Below are positions 1 through 8,183 of a DNA stretch of 63,117 nucleotides, piece by piece; the first letter of the stretch is position 1; each line of letters begins with the position of its first letter. The notes beneath the pieces are model-generated. The model saw only the letters and a program-made list of their open reading frames with translations. It was not told the DNA's origin and made no database searches. Source of the stretch: JBCBSS01 sp039819065 (lineage in GTDB: Bacteria > Bacteroidota > Bacteroidia > Cytophagales > Cyclobacteriaceae). The stretch is taken from positions 1 to 63,117 of the forward strand of contig JBCBSS010000023.1 of the NCBI GenBank assembly GCA_039819065.1, given 5' to 3'. A program made the translations under genes and the position numbers.

Positions 1-642
1 CACGCGCTTTTGGCTTTAAAGGATTCATCAAAACAGGTACAGACATTCTATGCTGAGGCTTTCCGGCGAATGAATGATGATTTTGAAAAAATAAGGGCAT
101 TTGCTGGGCAAAATGATTACGAGTTGATCATCACCTCAGGGCATGGTTTTTCACCCATTCATACATCAATCAATATTGAAAATTTGCTGATCGAACAAGG
201 TATTGACCTACACGACAATGGCTCAAAACGGACTATTAAGGGCATACCTGGAAAGGTGTCAGCACATCTATACATTAATGATCAATTGACTGCTGTAGAA
301 CACTCGGAAATAGTCAAAAAACTAGAAGAAGCCTTCAATAACCTAGAAGATCCAAAATCTGGTGAGAGGGTTGTAGAAAACATATTTCAAAAACAGGGTT
401 TAGAGGAAATCGGGCTGGCACATCCCAATGCTGGTGATCTTTTCATTCAGCTCAAGCCCGGTTATGTCTTTCACCATGGCGGTGCAGATGATCAGGGCAT
501 TTTTGGCATTCCTCTTTTCAAAGGTGACCATGGTTATTCGCTTAAACACGAAGATTCTTACGGTATCTTCATTGCTGATGTACCTTGCGACCCCTGTACC
601 ACTACATCGGTGGCCAAGGTAATCGAGGGCATTCTCAATTAG
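1..642 (+). CDS. Alkaline phosphatase / type I phosphodiesterase family protein, C-terminal part (5' end outside window)
   Basis: The reading frame is open from the first base (His-Ala-Leu precede the first possible TTG start), so only the C-terminal ~213 residues are present. The protein resembles the end of the type I phosphodiesterase/nucleotide pyrophosphatase fold, metal-dependent enzymes that cleave phosphate mono- or diesters. The visible metal-site remnants are a SGHGF motif (residues ~43-47) and a late GDHGY motif followed by a GIFIADVP strand. The nucleophile Thr/Ser and first Asp would lie upstream. Substrate cannot be inferred. No hairpin follows directly; a 158-bp gap separates it from the next gene. 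Confidence 0.7.
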   Translation, partial: HALLALKDSSKQVQTFYAEAFRRMNDDFEKIRAFAGQNDYELIITSGHGFSPIHTSINIENLLIEQGIDLHDNGSKRTIKGIPGKVSAHLYINDQLTAVEHSEIVKKLEEAFNNLEDPKSGERVVENIFQKQGLEEIGLAHPNAGDLFIQLKPGYVFHHGGADDQGIFGIPLFKGDHGYSLKHEDSYGIFIADVPCDPCTTTSVAKVIEGILN

Positions 643-800
643 GTCATCTTAACTGGCAAAATTAACGTACAAATTGAGCAAGCACCTTGGTGCAAAGGTT
701 GGCTGAAATCTGTAAATTGAATGTCTCAATAATTAGAGATCGTTTACACATTTTCAACCTGTTGCATCCTTATTTATAACCGTAATCAAACCTTAAAAAC

Positions 801-1238
801 ATGACCACAGTTAACGTTTACATCACTTTTCCCGGTAATTGTAAAGAGGCATTTGACTTTTATAAGTCAGTCTTTGGCGGTGAATATCCATACGTAGGCA
901 CCTTTAGTGAGATGCCTCCTCAGGATGGTATACCTCCTATCTCAGACAGCGACAAAGACAAAATCATGCACATGAGTTTACCCATCAGTAATGAGACCAT
1001 TCTAATGGGTAGTGACACCGTTGAGGGGTTCGGTGACCCTCCAGTCGTCGGAAACAACTTTTCTATCTCGGTCAGTACAGACTCCAAAGAAGAAGCTGAC
1101 AGAATATTCGGTGAGCTCTCGGTGGGTGGCAATGTGGTAATGCCCATGGCTGATACTTTCTGGGGTTCTTATTTCGGTATGTTCACAGATAAGTTTGGGA
1201 TCAATTGGATGGTGGGGCATGATGACCAACCACAATAA
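801..1238 (+). CDS. VOC superfamily protein, PhnB-like
   Basis: A 145-residue protein of the vicinal-oxygen-chelate fold, PhnB-like branch. It opens with a beta strand and helix typical of the group (NVYITFPGNCKEAFDFYKSVFGGE), has the MGSD turn near residue 72 and ends with a FGINWMV strand. Such proteins are two beta-alpha-beta-beta-beta modules; many are annotated as glyoxalase or bleomycin-resistance relatives without known substrate. It starts at an ATG, stands alone between a 158-bp leader and a terminator at 1263-1295, and is probably cytosolic. The family is clear, the reaction is not. Confidence 0.85.
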   Translation: MTTVNVYITFPGNCKEAFDFYKSVFGGEYPYVGTFSEMPPQDGIPPISDSDKDKIMHMSLPISNETILMGSDTVEGFGDPPVVGNNFSISVSTDSKEEADRIFGELSVGGNVVMPMADTFWGSYFGMFTDKFGINWMVGHDDQPQ

Positions 1239-1262
1239 AAGATTTTAAATGAAGTGCCATTG

Positions 1263-1295
1263 ACCGTCTGGATAATACCCGGACGGTTATTATTA
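1263..1295 (+). terminator. Intrinsic terminator after the PhnB-like gene
   Basis: Arms ACCGTCTGG (1263-1271) and CCGGACGGT (1279-1287) pair over 9 bp with one U-G wobble around a 7-nt loop, followed by a T-rich tail TATTATTATT. It lies 25 bp after the stop at 1238. Confidence 0.7.
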
Positions 1296-1325
1296 TTGAG
1301 CTGAAACAATCAACAAATTACAGGC

Positions 1326-1829
1326 ATGACGCTTAATGATCATATCCAGGCTTACCAAAAACAACTTCAAAGCGGAAGCCTTCAGAGTGCCTATCGAGGT
1401 CTTATAGAATTCATGACCAATCTCCGCATTCACCTGGAGAAAAAACATCCTGAAGATTTCATCGGCGGCAACCCTTATTTTGGGTACCTGGATTGGACTT
1501 ATTTTCCATTCACACCTAAGGCTTTGAAGGCTAAAAAACTAAAGATTGTCATCATTCTAGATCATGAACAGCTAAGGTTCGAAGCATGGCTGGTAGGCCA
1601 GAACAAACAACTTCAAAAGTCTTACTGGGAGTTGCTAAAACACAAAGCCTGGAATAAGTTGCCACTTACCAACTCGCCTAAAGACGCTATCATTCAAGAG
1701 ATATTGGCAGAGCGACCTGATTTCGACAAACAGTCCGCGCTCATCAGTGAAATCGAAGCCAAGGTGATGCGGTTTATGGATATGGTAAATGAGATAGGCG
1801 ATTTTGACTTATATACAAACCACAGTTGA
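1326..1829 (+). CDS. Conserved hypothetical protein, resembles DUF7000
   Basis: A soluble 167-residue protein without signal peptide or membrane segment. The core is a helical N-terminus (YQKQLQSGSLQSAYRGLIEF), an aromatic-rich GNPYFGYLDWTYFPF stretch, and a beta-strand/helix section (KLKIVIILDHEQLRFEAWLVGQN). This pattern matches from memory a small Bacteroidetes/Firmicutes family (DUF7000) of unknown function; the assignment is not verified. The stop overlaps or nearly abuts the next gene, so the two are probably co-transcribed. Confidence 0.6.
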   Translation: MTLNDHIQAYQKQLQSGSLQSAYRGLIEFMTNLRIHLEKKHPEDFIGGNPYFGYLDWTYFPFTPKALKAKKLKIVIILDHEQLRFEAWLVGQNKQLQKSYWELLKHKAWNKLPLTNSPKDAIIQEILAERPDFDKQSALISEIEAKVMRFMDMVNEIGDFDLYTNHS

Positions 1830-1837
1830 GTATTGCT

Positions 1838-2323
1838 ATGATTACCATCACTAACCTAGAATACGAATTGGAGGAAGGACCTGATGACATTATTTCCAGG
1901 CTAGGCTGGGCAACAGCGGATGAAGACCTCAGTTGGTTCGATAAGCTCGGGCATAATCCTGGTGTTGAGACAAATCGCGATTGGGTCGGTAAGATCGATA
2001 ACAAAAACCTCCGCTTTTCTTTAAAACAACCTAAAGGTCTTGCGAAAAGAAGATTTGACATCACCGTAGATGGCGAACTTATTCCACAAGTTAACTCTAC
2101 GCTTATCAATGTGAGCATAGGGCTCAACTTACGTTCATTTGTTCTAATGGTGTTTATTTATTTGGGAGCTGCATGGTTCATTTATGATAGCGTTTCGGAG
2201 GGTGGTCGGGAGTTGAACCCAGCACTGGTATTATTAGGTATACTCATTCCTGCCATTGTAACTACTATAATAGCCTACCGGCTCAAAAGGGCTGAAAACA
2301 AGTTGGATAAGCTATTCAGATAG
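1838..2323 (+). CDS. Hypothetical membrane protein
   Basis: A protein of about 161 residues. I start it at the ATG at 1838; an in-frame TTG at 1826 overlaps the previous stop by 4 bp and is possible. The first ~90 residues are polar and soluble (an acidic ELEEGPDD segment near the start, then beta-rich sequence). Two membrane helices follow (about residues 93-111 and 121-141), and the C-terminus is basic (RLKRAENKLDKL). I do not recognise a family. It is close behind the DUF7000-like gene and likely shares its transcript. Confidence 0.55.
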   Translation: MITITNLEYELEEGPDDIISRLGWATADEDLSWFDKLGHNPGVETNRDWVGKIDNKNLRFSLKQPKGLAKRRFDITVDGELIPQVNSTLINVSIGLNLRSFVLMVFIYLGAAWFIYDSVSEGGRELNPALVLLGILIPAIVTTIIAYRLKRAENKLDKLFR

Positions 2324-2360
2324 AGCGTACCGACCGAAATTATTCTATTATAAAACAATT

Positions 2361-2828
2361 ATGATATTTTCAATGGGAAATGAATATAGAGGATGGCGAG
2401 GAATTGGTGCCTGTTTATTGATCTGCTTATTTACAGCTTGTTCTACACCTGACGAGTATGGTTTACTTATCGCCAATAAAGTAGAAGTAGAAATCCTTGA
2501 GCAGGACTTAGCTCTACCGACAGAAATCGGGATGAAAGTACAGACCATCACCGTCAGTTCTGAAACGCCCAATGATATTCTCGCTCCTTTTGAGGGCAAA
2601 TTAAAACCTACAAGCGACAGCTCTTTTGTACTAAAGGGAGATGCTGTGTTTTTAACGCTGGTAGGAAACTTAGAGATACTATCAAAAGAGGATGTCACTA
2701 AGGGGCAACTGATAGCAAAAACGACCGGCAAGGACACACATTTGGATTTACAGCTCATCAAAATTTCGGATAATATACCAGTCCCTGCTGAGCATAGCGA
2801 AATCTTGGCACTATTTCCGGTATATTAG
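2361..2828 (+). CDS. Lipoprotein with a weak M23/barrel-sandwich-like domain
   Basis: A 155-residue predicted lipoprotein: a signal sequence with hydrophobic core GACLLICLFTAC, where the lipobox is FTAC and Cys27 would be lipidated. The rest has the order seen in the barrel-sandwich core of M23 (LytM-type) domains: an entry strand with FEGKL, a strand run leading to VFLTLVGNLEILSKEDVTKG, then GQLIAKTTG and a HLDLQLIK strand. The HxH metal site of active M23 peptidases is not evident, so if related it is probably inactive. An alternative start is the ATG at 2373. Function unknown. Confidence 0.55.
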   Translation: MIFSMGNEYRGWRGIGACLLICLFTACSTPDEYGLLIANKVEVEILEQDLALPTEIGMKVQTITVSSETPNDILAPFEGKLKPTSDSSFVLKGDAVFLTLVGNLEILSKEDVTKGQLIAKTTGKDTHLDLQLIKISDNIPVPAEHSEILALFPVY

Positions 2829-2852
2829 CTTTTCAAGCTAATCACACAGCCT

Positions 2853-3230
2853 ATGGGTAAATTCACTACGATTGCCACATTTCAATACCCTCATGAAGTC
2901 CAGGTGGTCAAGGGCAAATTAGAATCGGAAGGTATTGAAGTATTTCTCAAAGATGAATTGACCATTCAAGTCGATAATTTCTTATCCAATGCTATGGGAG
3001 GTGTCAAGCTTCAGGTAAGGGAGTCGGATATCAATCGTGCTGTACCGATTCTACACGAAGCTGGAGTATTAAGCCAGCATGATTTGGCCACTCCCAAGGA
3101 AACATGGTTAGGTAAGTTCACCGCTGAAATGCCTGTGATCAACAAATGGCCGGTTGAAGTCAGGGGTATCTTTCTGATCGGTTTAATGTTATTCGCCATA
3201 GCGCTGACCTGCTTATATTTCTTAAGCTAA
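2853..3230 (+). CDS. DUF2007 domain protein with C-terminal membrane anchor
   Basis: A 125-residue protein. Residues ~4-70 match DUF2007 (putative signal-transducing, GlnB-like small domain): the start FTTIATFQYPHEVQVVKGKLESEGIE and a VKLQVRESDINRAVPIL segment are diagnostic. One membrane helix (about residues 103-124) ends the protein, leaving the DUF2007 domain in the cytosol if the N-terminus is inside. It follows the lipoprotein gene by 24 bp and may be co-transcribed. Role unknown; the family occurs widely in Bacteroidetes. Confidence 0.8.
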   Translation: MGKFTTIATFQYPHEVQVVKGKLESEGIEVFLKDELTIQVDNFLSNAMGGVKLQVRESDINRAVPILHEAGVLSQHDLATPKETWLGKFTAEMPVINKWPVEVRGIFLIGLMLFAIALTCLYFLS

Positions 3231-3261
3231 TTGCATTCTACTGACTTAGTGATTAAATTTG
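3231..3261 (+). promoter_or_regulatory. Predicted Bacteroidetes-type promoter
   Basis: TTG (3231-3233), a 20-bp spacer and TAAATTTG (3254-3261) match the Bacteroidetes primary-sigma pattern of a -33 TTG and -7 TAnnTTTG. The predicted start of transcription (~3268) is about 18 bp upstream of the ATG at 3286. The -7 box lies inside an inverted repeat (3246-3281). Confidence 0.55.
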
Positions 3262-3281
3262 AATAACAACTTAATCACTAA
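3246..3281. repeat. 11-bp perfect inverted repeat across a promoter
   Basis: TTAGTGATTAA (3246-3256) and TTAATCACTAA (3271-3281) are exact reverse complements separated by 14 bp. The left arm overlaps the -7 box and the right arm would be in the 5' untranslated region. It could be an operator, or a hairpin in the leader. Confidence 0.55.
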
Positions 3282-3285
3282 TCAA

Positions 3286-3739
3286 ATGCTACGATACATT
3301 TCACTTATCCTCTTCGCTTTTGCTGACAGGCTGTACTGATGAAATAGGCAGAAACATTTCAGGTACCTATGAAGTGAGTGGTACGGAAATCAGAACCGTC
3401 TTCCCTTGTCACCCTTGTACATTGGGCCAAGAGCCGACTATCGATACTTTAATCTTGCAATTCAGTCTAAAGGTAAAGCTTAAAGGCGATGACGTCATCA
3501 CATTTGAACAACTACCTTCTGCAGAATTCGTGCATGAAAATGCACCTGCCTGTAATATGGATAGCTCTTGTGAGCTTACCGGAACCATGGATGGTAACGA
3601 TTTCACCATTGGCACCGATAGTTCCGGAGGCAATTACAATGCCTCAGGTAGCATTGTCAACGGTCAGCTACAAATGACTGGTCAGTATCATTATCGCAAT
3701 CGTACCTTTGTGTACTCCTTTGAAGGTAATAAGAACTAA
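3286..3739 (+). CDS. Small lipoprotein gene with a frameshift in its signal peptide
   Basis: The intact frame from 3320 to 3739 begins LLTGCTDEIG, a lipobox with no signal peptide in front and only a TTG as possible start. An ATG at 3286 in another frame encodes MLRYISLILFA and then runs into a stop. Removing one T from the TTTT run at 3318-3321 joins them into a textbook lipoprotein signal MLRYISLILFALLTGC. So the natural gene is probably 3286-3739, disrupted or mis-sequenced by one base. The mature part is beta-rich with Cys pairs (FPCHPCTLG, PACNMDSSC); no family recognised. Confidence 0.6.
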
Positions 3740-3845
3740 TTCCACCCATATTATTTGGCTAAAACTAGCATTTCATACTAAAGTATGACCGATTACCTAT
3801 CTGATTTTCGTTTATTCGGGTCTATCAAATCATTCAAAAAACTTA

Positions 3846-4277
3846 ATGACCATGAGCGAAAAAACACCAAAAGTAACCGGTATCGGAGGTATTTTCTATC
3901 GATCTAAAGACCCAGAAGCAGCAAAGGAATGGTATAGCAAGCATTTAGGTCTGGCCGTTAATCCATACGGATCTTCATTCGAGTTTAGAAACGCCCACAG
4001 GCCTGAAGAAATCAATTATTTGCAATGGAGTCCGTTTGCTGAAAACACCGATTACTTTGATCCTTCTGAGAAACAATTCATGATCAACTACCGAGTACAA
4101 AATATTGAGGCACTGGTAGAGCAATTAAAGGCAGATGGCGTGACCATCGTGGACGAGATGGCAACTTATGATTATGGCAAATTCATTCACATCATGGACC
4201 ATGAAGGCAACAAAATAGAGCTTTGGGAACCCGTTGACCATGTATTCACTGCCATGGGTGGGGAAACGACCAAGTAG
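3846..4277 (+). CDS. VOC family protein (glyoxalase/bleomycin-resistance type)
   Basis: A 143-residue VOC-fold protein. Visible hallmarks are the opening VTGIGGIFYRSKDPEAAKEW, the YSKHLGL turn (residues ~31-37), a central FMINYRVQNIEALVEQLKAD helix and a closing strand DHEGNKIELWEP with the Glu that often binds metal. Many members are dioxygenases, lyases or resistance proteins; the substrate here is unknown. An ATG two codons downstream (3852) is also possible. It is the last plus-strand gene before a convergent pair with the amylase at 4386, with a palindrome between them. Confidence 0.85.
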   Translation: MTMSEKTPKVTGIGGIFYRSKDPEAAKEWYSKHLGLAVNPYGSSFEFRNAHRPEEINYLQWSPFAENTDYFDPSEKQFMINYRVQNIEALVEQLKADGVTIVDEMATYDYGKFIHIMDHEGNKIELWEPVDHVFTAMGGETTK

Positions 4278-4303
4278 GCAACAGGTCTTACATCATAATT
4301 GGC

Positions 4304-4358
4304 GCGCGTTTGTAACGCGTGCCGTGACTTACTACAACTGAACGCGTTGCAAACGCGC
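4304..4358. repeat. Intergenic palindrome (17-bp arms)
   Basis: The arms 4304-4320 and 4342-4358 are reverse complements at 16 of 17 positions, with a 21-nt loop. They are rich in CGCG and contain the core AACGCGT. The element sits between convergent genes, so it could be a bidirectional terminator, but it lacks T tails and looks more like a REP-type element. Confidence 0.6.
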
Positions 4359-4385
4359 TCGGTCGGCGATCATAATCGCTTAACC

Positions 4386-5981
4386 CTACGGTTTAATAAC
4401 TACCGTAGTGTAGGCTGGTAGTGTTGTGCTACCACCAGTAATGGCAGTTCCCTCAGCAGTCGAAAAGTGAACATTAGTAAATGTGTTCAGGCCTTCTGGC
4501 AATGCTATCTCGACTTGTTCATCGGAAACATTATGTAGCACCAACGTTTGCTCACCTTGATGTTCTCGCACAAAAGAAATGATATTGGGACTGGAGATGG
4601 CAGTCGTTTCAATGCCACCAAAGGTCAACACTTCACTTTCTTTTCTTAGCGTGATTAGCTTTTTGTAATGCGCGTACATTGACTGTGGGTCATTCATTTG
4701 CTGATTCAATGGCACCACGGTTGTGTCTGTGCTGTACTTGGCTTTTCGCCAACTCGTCTGCCCTTGATCTACACCTGTCTTATCCCAAAGGAAAGGTTCT
4801 CTTATGAATTCGTCCGGTTTCTCCCCTCTCATACCGATTTCTTCTCCGTAGTAGAGATAAGGTGAGCCCGGCAGAGTTAGTAGGATTGAAGCCGCCATGC
4901 GGGCTTTCTGCTCATCATAACTCACTTCATTCATGATCCTGTTTTGATCATGGTTACGAATGAAAGTAGCATCTATGAAGTCTTCCGTAACGTTGTTATA
5001 GAAGTCGTTGATCTCTTTGTACTGTTGCACCAGCATCGTATCACGCCCGGCATTAACCGCCTCAATGATAGCGTAGCCCATATCGAAGTTGAATAAGGCT
5101 GGCAATCCTTTTAGAAAGGGAGCCACTGTTTCCGCATCAGACCAGACTTCCCCGACCAGATACACATCTGACTTCGCTTTCTCCATTTCACTTCTGAACT
5201 CGATCCAAAAGTTGTGATTGTCAACAGCTCGGTCATCCGGGTAAATATGCTTAGCAGCATCTAGCCTGAACCCATCTACTCCAATTTCAGTGAGCCAGAA
5301 TCGGCCGATTTCATATACTTCTTTGCGCACCTCGGGGTTGTCGTAATTCAAATCCGGCATACCTCCCCAGAAGAAACCGTAATAATGCTCAGCTGTACTA
5401 TCTCCACGGGGCGCATGCCACTGGGTGATATTGTCAGAGTCTAAACTGGTCTCTTTTTTGGCAATCTCATTGGCTATCGAATCCTTGTCTGCCCAAACGT
5501 AATAATCGCGATACTCGCTACCGTTTCCTTCCAACGCGCTCTTAAACCAAGGGTGGTCTGCACCGGTGTGATTGATCACCAAGTCCATTACCACGTGAAT
5601 CCCTCTATTGTGTGCTTCCTTTACAAAGTTTTTGAACTGCTCCAAGGTACCGTAATCAGGGTGTATGTCTTTGTAATTGACCACATCATATTTATGATAG
5701 CTCGGTGAAGGATTGATAGGCATGAGCCAGATGCCTTCTATTCCCAAGTCTTGTAAGTAGTCAAGTTTCGAGGTCATCCCTTCAATATCTCCGATGCCAT
5801 CGCCATTGGAATCATAGAAGGACTGAACGAAAATCTCGTAATTCACCGCATTAGGCCAAGTACTCTTCACCTCTGGTGACTCCTGTTGATTTTCTACCGG
5901 TTTGTTACAACTGATGATCAATAGTGCGGTGATTGAGAGGTATACAATTGATTTCCAGGTTTGGGGGAATTTTGGATTCAT
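4386..5981 (-). CDS. GH13 alpha-amylase/alpha-glucosidase family lipoprotein
   Basis: A 531-residue secreted alpha-glucan hydrolase of glycoside hydrolase family 13. The N-terminus has a lipoprotein signal ending LLIISC. The (beta/alpha)8 barrel shows the GH13 regions in order: DLVINH (region I), DGFRLDAAKH with the nucleophile Asp (II), LVGEVW with the acid/base Glu (III) and RNHDQNR (IV). A beta-rich C domain ends the protein. I chose the ATG at 5981, 13 bp after the previous stop; an earlier ATG-like start at 6020 would overlap that gene and spoil the signal peptide. It is the second gene of a GH13 pair. The substrate is probably maltodextrin or starch fragments. Confidence 0.88.
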   Translation of the reverse strand: MNPKFPQTWKSIVYLSITALLIISCNKPVENQQESPEVKSTWPNAVNYEIFVQSFYDSNGDGIGDIEGMTSKLDYLQDLGIEGIWLMPINPSPSYHKYDVVNYKDIHPDYGTLEQFKNFVKEAHNRGIHVVMDLVINHTGADHPWFKSALEGNGSEYRDYYVWADKDSIANEIAKKETSLDSDNITQWHAPRGDSTAEHYYGFFWGGMPDLNYDNPEVRKEVYEIGRFWLTEIGVDGFRLDAAKHIYPDDRAVDNHNFWIEFRSEMEKAKSDVYLVGEVWSDAETVAPFLKGLPALFNFDMGYAIIEAVNAGRDTMLVQQYKEINDFYNNVTEDFIDATFIRNHDQNRIMNEVSYDEQKARMAASILLTLPGSPYLYYGEEIGMRGEKPDEFIREPFLWDKTGVDQGQTSWRKAKYSTDTTVVPLNQQMNDPQSMYAHYKKLITLRKESEVLTFGGIETTAISSPNIISFVREHQGEQTLVLHNVSDEQVEIALPEGLNTFTNVHFSTAEGTAITGGSTTLPAYTTVVIKP

Positions 5982-5994
5982 ATTAGAACGAAAG

Positions 5995-7833
5995 TTACTC
6001 GATTTTAAATATGTATGCACCTAGCGGTGGTATAGATATGGGTATGCCGTCATTCAATTTTCCTGATGCTACCTGAATTGTTTTCCCCTCCATAAATTGA
6101 TCGGTTAGGGTAACGGCAGTATCATTTGACAAGCCTGATTCAACCGGAAGGTAAATTGTGGCTTCCTGGGTATTGTTAGCATCGAAATTAGTCACCACCA
6201 GTAATTTTTCATTGTCTGTCACGCGCATAAAGGCATTAACCCTGTCAGAGTAGTTTTGTGCATCAGCATTGCGGTTGTAACCATTGAGGTCTATGTATTT
6301 ACCAGTTGCTGGCGCATCGAGTGTGTTACACAATTTCATCAACTTGACGTAGGCATCACGAAGTTGCTTTTGACCATCGCTCAATTGGCCACCGTCAAAA
6401 GCACCGCCATTCATCCATTTTTGATGTTCTGGCACTCCCCAGTAATCAAAAATGGTGGTGCGGCCGTCCTCTCCGCTAAAGCCTTCGGAACCTGCTCCCG
6501 GCTCCCCCACTTCCTGGCCGAAATATACCATTACAGGGCCTTCGTCAACCAATGCGCTGACTACCATACCGGGTATTCCCTTTCTCGCATCTCCGGCAAA
6601 AAATGGTGAGGCAATGCGTTGCTCATCGTGGTTTTCCAAGAAGTGTAACATGTTTTTGTTAATATCTTGCAAGCTATGTTGAATATGCCCTACATAGTCG
6701 GTATTGCTACCCCCTGCCATGATATTCCTTAGTGTATCATAGAGCTGCACCTTATCATATAAGTAATCGAAGTTACCATTTTGAATGTAGTTTCGATATT
6801 GATCAGGGTTATAGATTTCGGCAATGAAAACAATATCAGGATTGGCTTCTTTAATGATCGGAATAACCCAATGCCAGAATTCTACCGGTACCATCTCCGC
6901 CATGTCACAACGAAAGCCATCTACTCCTTTGCTAGTCCAGAATAGCAGTATGTCACGCATCTTATTCCAGGTATCAGGAACGGAATCGAAGTGATTTTGC
7001 CAATTATTCTGGAAGTCAATGCCATAGTTAATCTTCACCGTTTCGAACCAGTCATTGATATCTGGCTTAGCAGCAAAAGCGCCGTTGCCGGTAGCTTTGG
7101 CTGGGCTTTCCTGGAATTTACCATCCTTGGTAGGGAAGGTATTTTCAGGACCCAACGGATCATAGCCGTCAGGTACTTCAAAGTCTTGTCCCGGCAAGTA
7201 ATAGAAGTTATTGTTAGGGTGGAATGCCACAGAAGTGTCATCATCAGCCCCTAAATCTATCGCCCCTTTAGGCTTGGCATCAGAAGTATAGTGACGCGCT
7301 ACGTGGTTAGGTACGAAGTCAATAATTACTCGCAATTCATTCTCATGCGTTCTTTGCAGCAATGCTTCAAACTCCTGCATACGATTACTCACCTCTACCG
7401 CCATATCAGGGTTGACATCATAATAGTCTTTGATGGCATAAGGTGAGCCTGCCCTACCCTTGACCACATCGGCATCATCCAAGGCGATGCCATGGGCGGT
7501 ATAGTCAGTCAGAACAGCATGCTCGATGGCACCAGTGTACCAGACATGTGTTATGCCCATATCCTTAATGGCCTGAAGCGCTATATTGTCAATATCATTG
7601 AACTTGCCTACTCCATTTTCTTCGAGGGTACCATAGGGCTTATTAGTGGTAGCTTTATTGCCAAACAGGCGGGTCATCATTTGATAAATGACGATCTTCT
7701 TGACTTCAGGAAGTTCCATTTTCTTTTCGGTATCTGTAGTTTGATCTTCTGTCTTTGGGGTATTACAAGCATAAAAAAAGCAAGTCCCCAATAACAAAAA
7801 GACGGTTGCTTTACAAAGTTGATTTCTTAACAT
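5995..7833 (-). CDS. GH13 alpha-amylase family lipoprotein
   Basis: A 612-residue GH13 enzyme with a lipoprotein signal (FFYAC; Cys23), so probably tethered to the outer or inner membrane. Barrel motifs: IIDFVPNHVAR (region I), DGFRCDMAEM with the nucleophile Asp (II), FIAEIY with the Glu (III) and LENHDEQR (IV). The start KIVIYQMMTRLFG is typical of bacterial alpha-amylases of this subgroup. It leads a two-gene operon with the GH13 gene at 4386, and a good promoter (7875-7904) lies 42 bp upstream. No SusC/SusD pair is nearby, so this is not a canonical starch-utilisation locus. Confidence 0.88.
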   Translation of the reverse strand: MLRNQLCKATVFLLLGTCFFYACNTPKTEDQTTDTEKKMELPEVKKIVIYQMMTRLFGNKATTNKPYGTLEENGVGKFNDIDNIALQAIKDMGITHVWYTGAIEHAVLTDYTAHGIALDDADVVKGRAGSPYAIKDYYDVNPDMAVEVSNRMQEFEALLQRTHENELRVIIDFVPNHVARHYTSDAKPKGAIDLGADDDTSVAFHPNNNFYYLPGQDFEVPDGYDPLGPENTFPTKDGKFQESPAKATGNGAFAAKPDINDWFETVKINYGIDFQNNWQNHFDSVPDTWNKMRDILLFWTSKGVDGFRCDMAEMVPVEFWHWVIPIIKEANPDIVFIAEIYNPDQYRNYIQNGNFDYLYDKVQLYDTLRNIMAGGSNTDYVGHIQHSLQDINKNMLHFLENHDEQRIASPFFAGDARKGIPGMVVSALVDEGPVMVYFGQEVGEPGAGSEGFSGEDGRTTIFDYWGVPEHQKWMNGGAFDGGQLSDGQKQLRDAYVKLMKLCNTLDAPATGKYIDLNGYNRNADAQNYSDRVNAFMRVTDNEKLLVVTNFDANNTQEATIYLPVESGLSNDTAVTLTDQFMEGKTIQVASGKLNDGIPISIPPLGAYIFKIE

Positions 7834-8183
7834 TCGAAGCGGTTTAAGTTCTTAACCAGCATGACTGAGGTAATCAAATTTAGCAATCGTAACGAGAGAG
7901 TCAATATTTTAGATGTGAGATTTGTCAGTACGACCTCCATGAACGCCACACTGATCGTGACCCACGCTCTGGTCTTAACCGATAGGGCACATTGAAACAG
8001 TCTAAGAACCCCTTTCCGTATCCACCGAGATTCTTCCAGAATGACGGTATCCGTTAGTTTTGACCAATGGAATAGTTTTCAGTCGTTACGCTCTTCATAG
8101 GTTATAGATCGTATCGGACGCTACGATCATATCTGAGGAATTGCATAGAGCCGTGCACAGAAAAAAATCACCTCTGCACACCG
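7834..8183. other. 350-bp intergenic stretch
   Basis: Contains the amylase promoter (7875-7904). The remainder shows no plausible gene. One short perfect inverted repeat, GATCGTA (8107-8113) with TACGATC (8122-8128), has no T tail on the minus strand, so I do not call it a terminator. Confidence 0.4.
7875..7904 (-). promoter_or_regulatory. Predicted promoter of the GH13 pair
   Basis: On the minus strand TTG (7904-7902), a 19-bp spacer and TAAATTTG (7882-7875) fit the Bacteroidetes promoter pattern exactly. Transcription would start near 7868, giving a leader of about 35 nt before the ATG at 7833. Confidence 0.6.

Noticed and set aside
1002..1235. Antisense open frames such as 920-1147, 1002-1235, 1774-2127 and 2348-2761 on the minus strand.
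   Set aside because: They lie wholly opposite better-supported genes, and their translations show no family features.
6256..6609. Plus-strand frames within the GH13 genes.
   Set aside because: Shadow frames without recognisable features.
8150..8183. Candidate terminator GTGCACAG / CTCTGCACAC after the jelly-roll gene.
   Set aside because: Arms match only partly, the A/T run is in the loop rather than after the stem.
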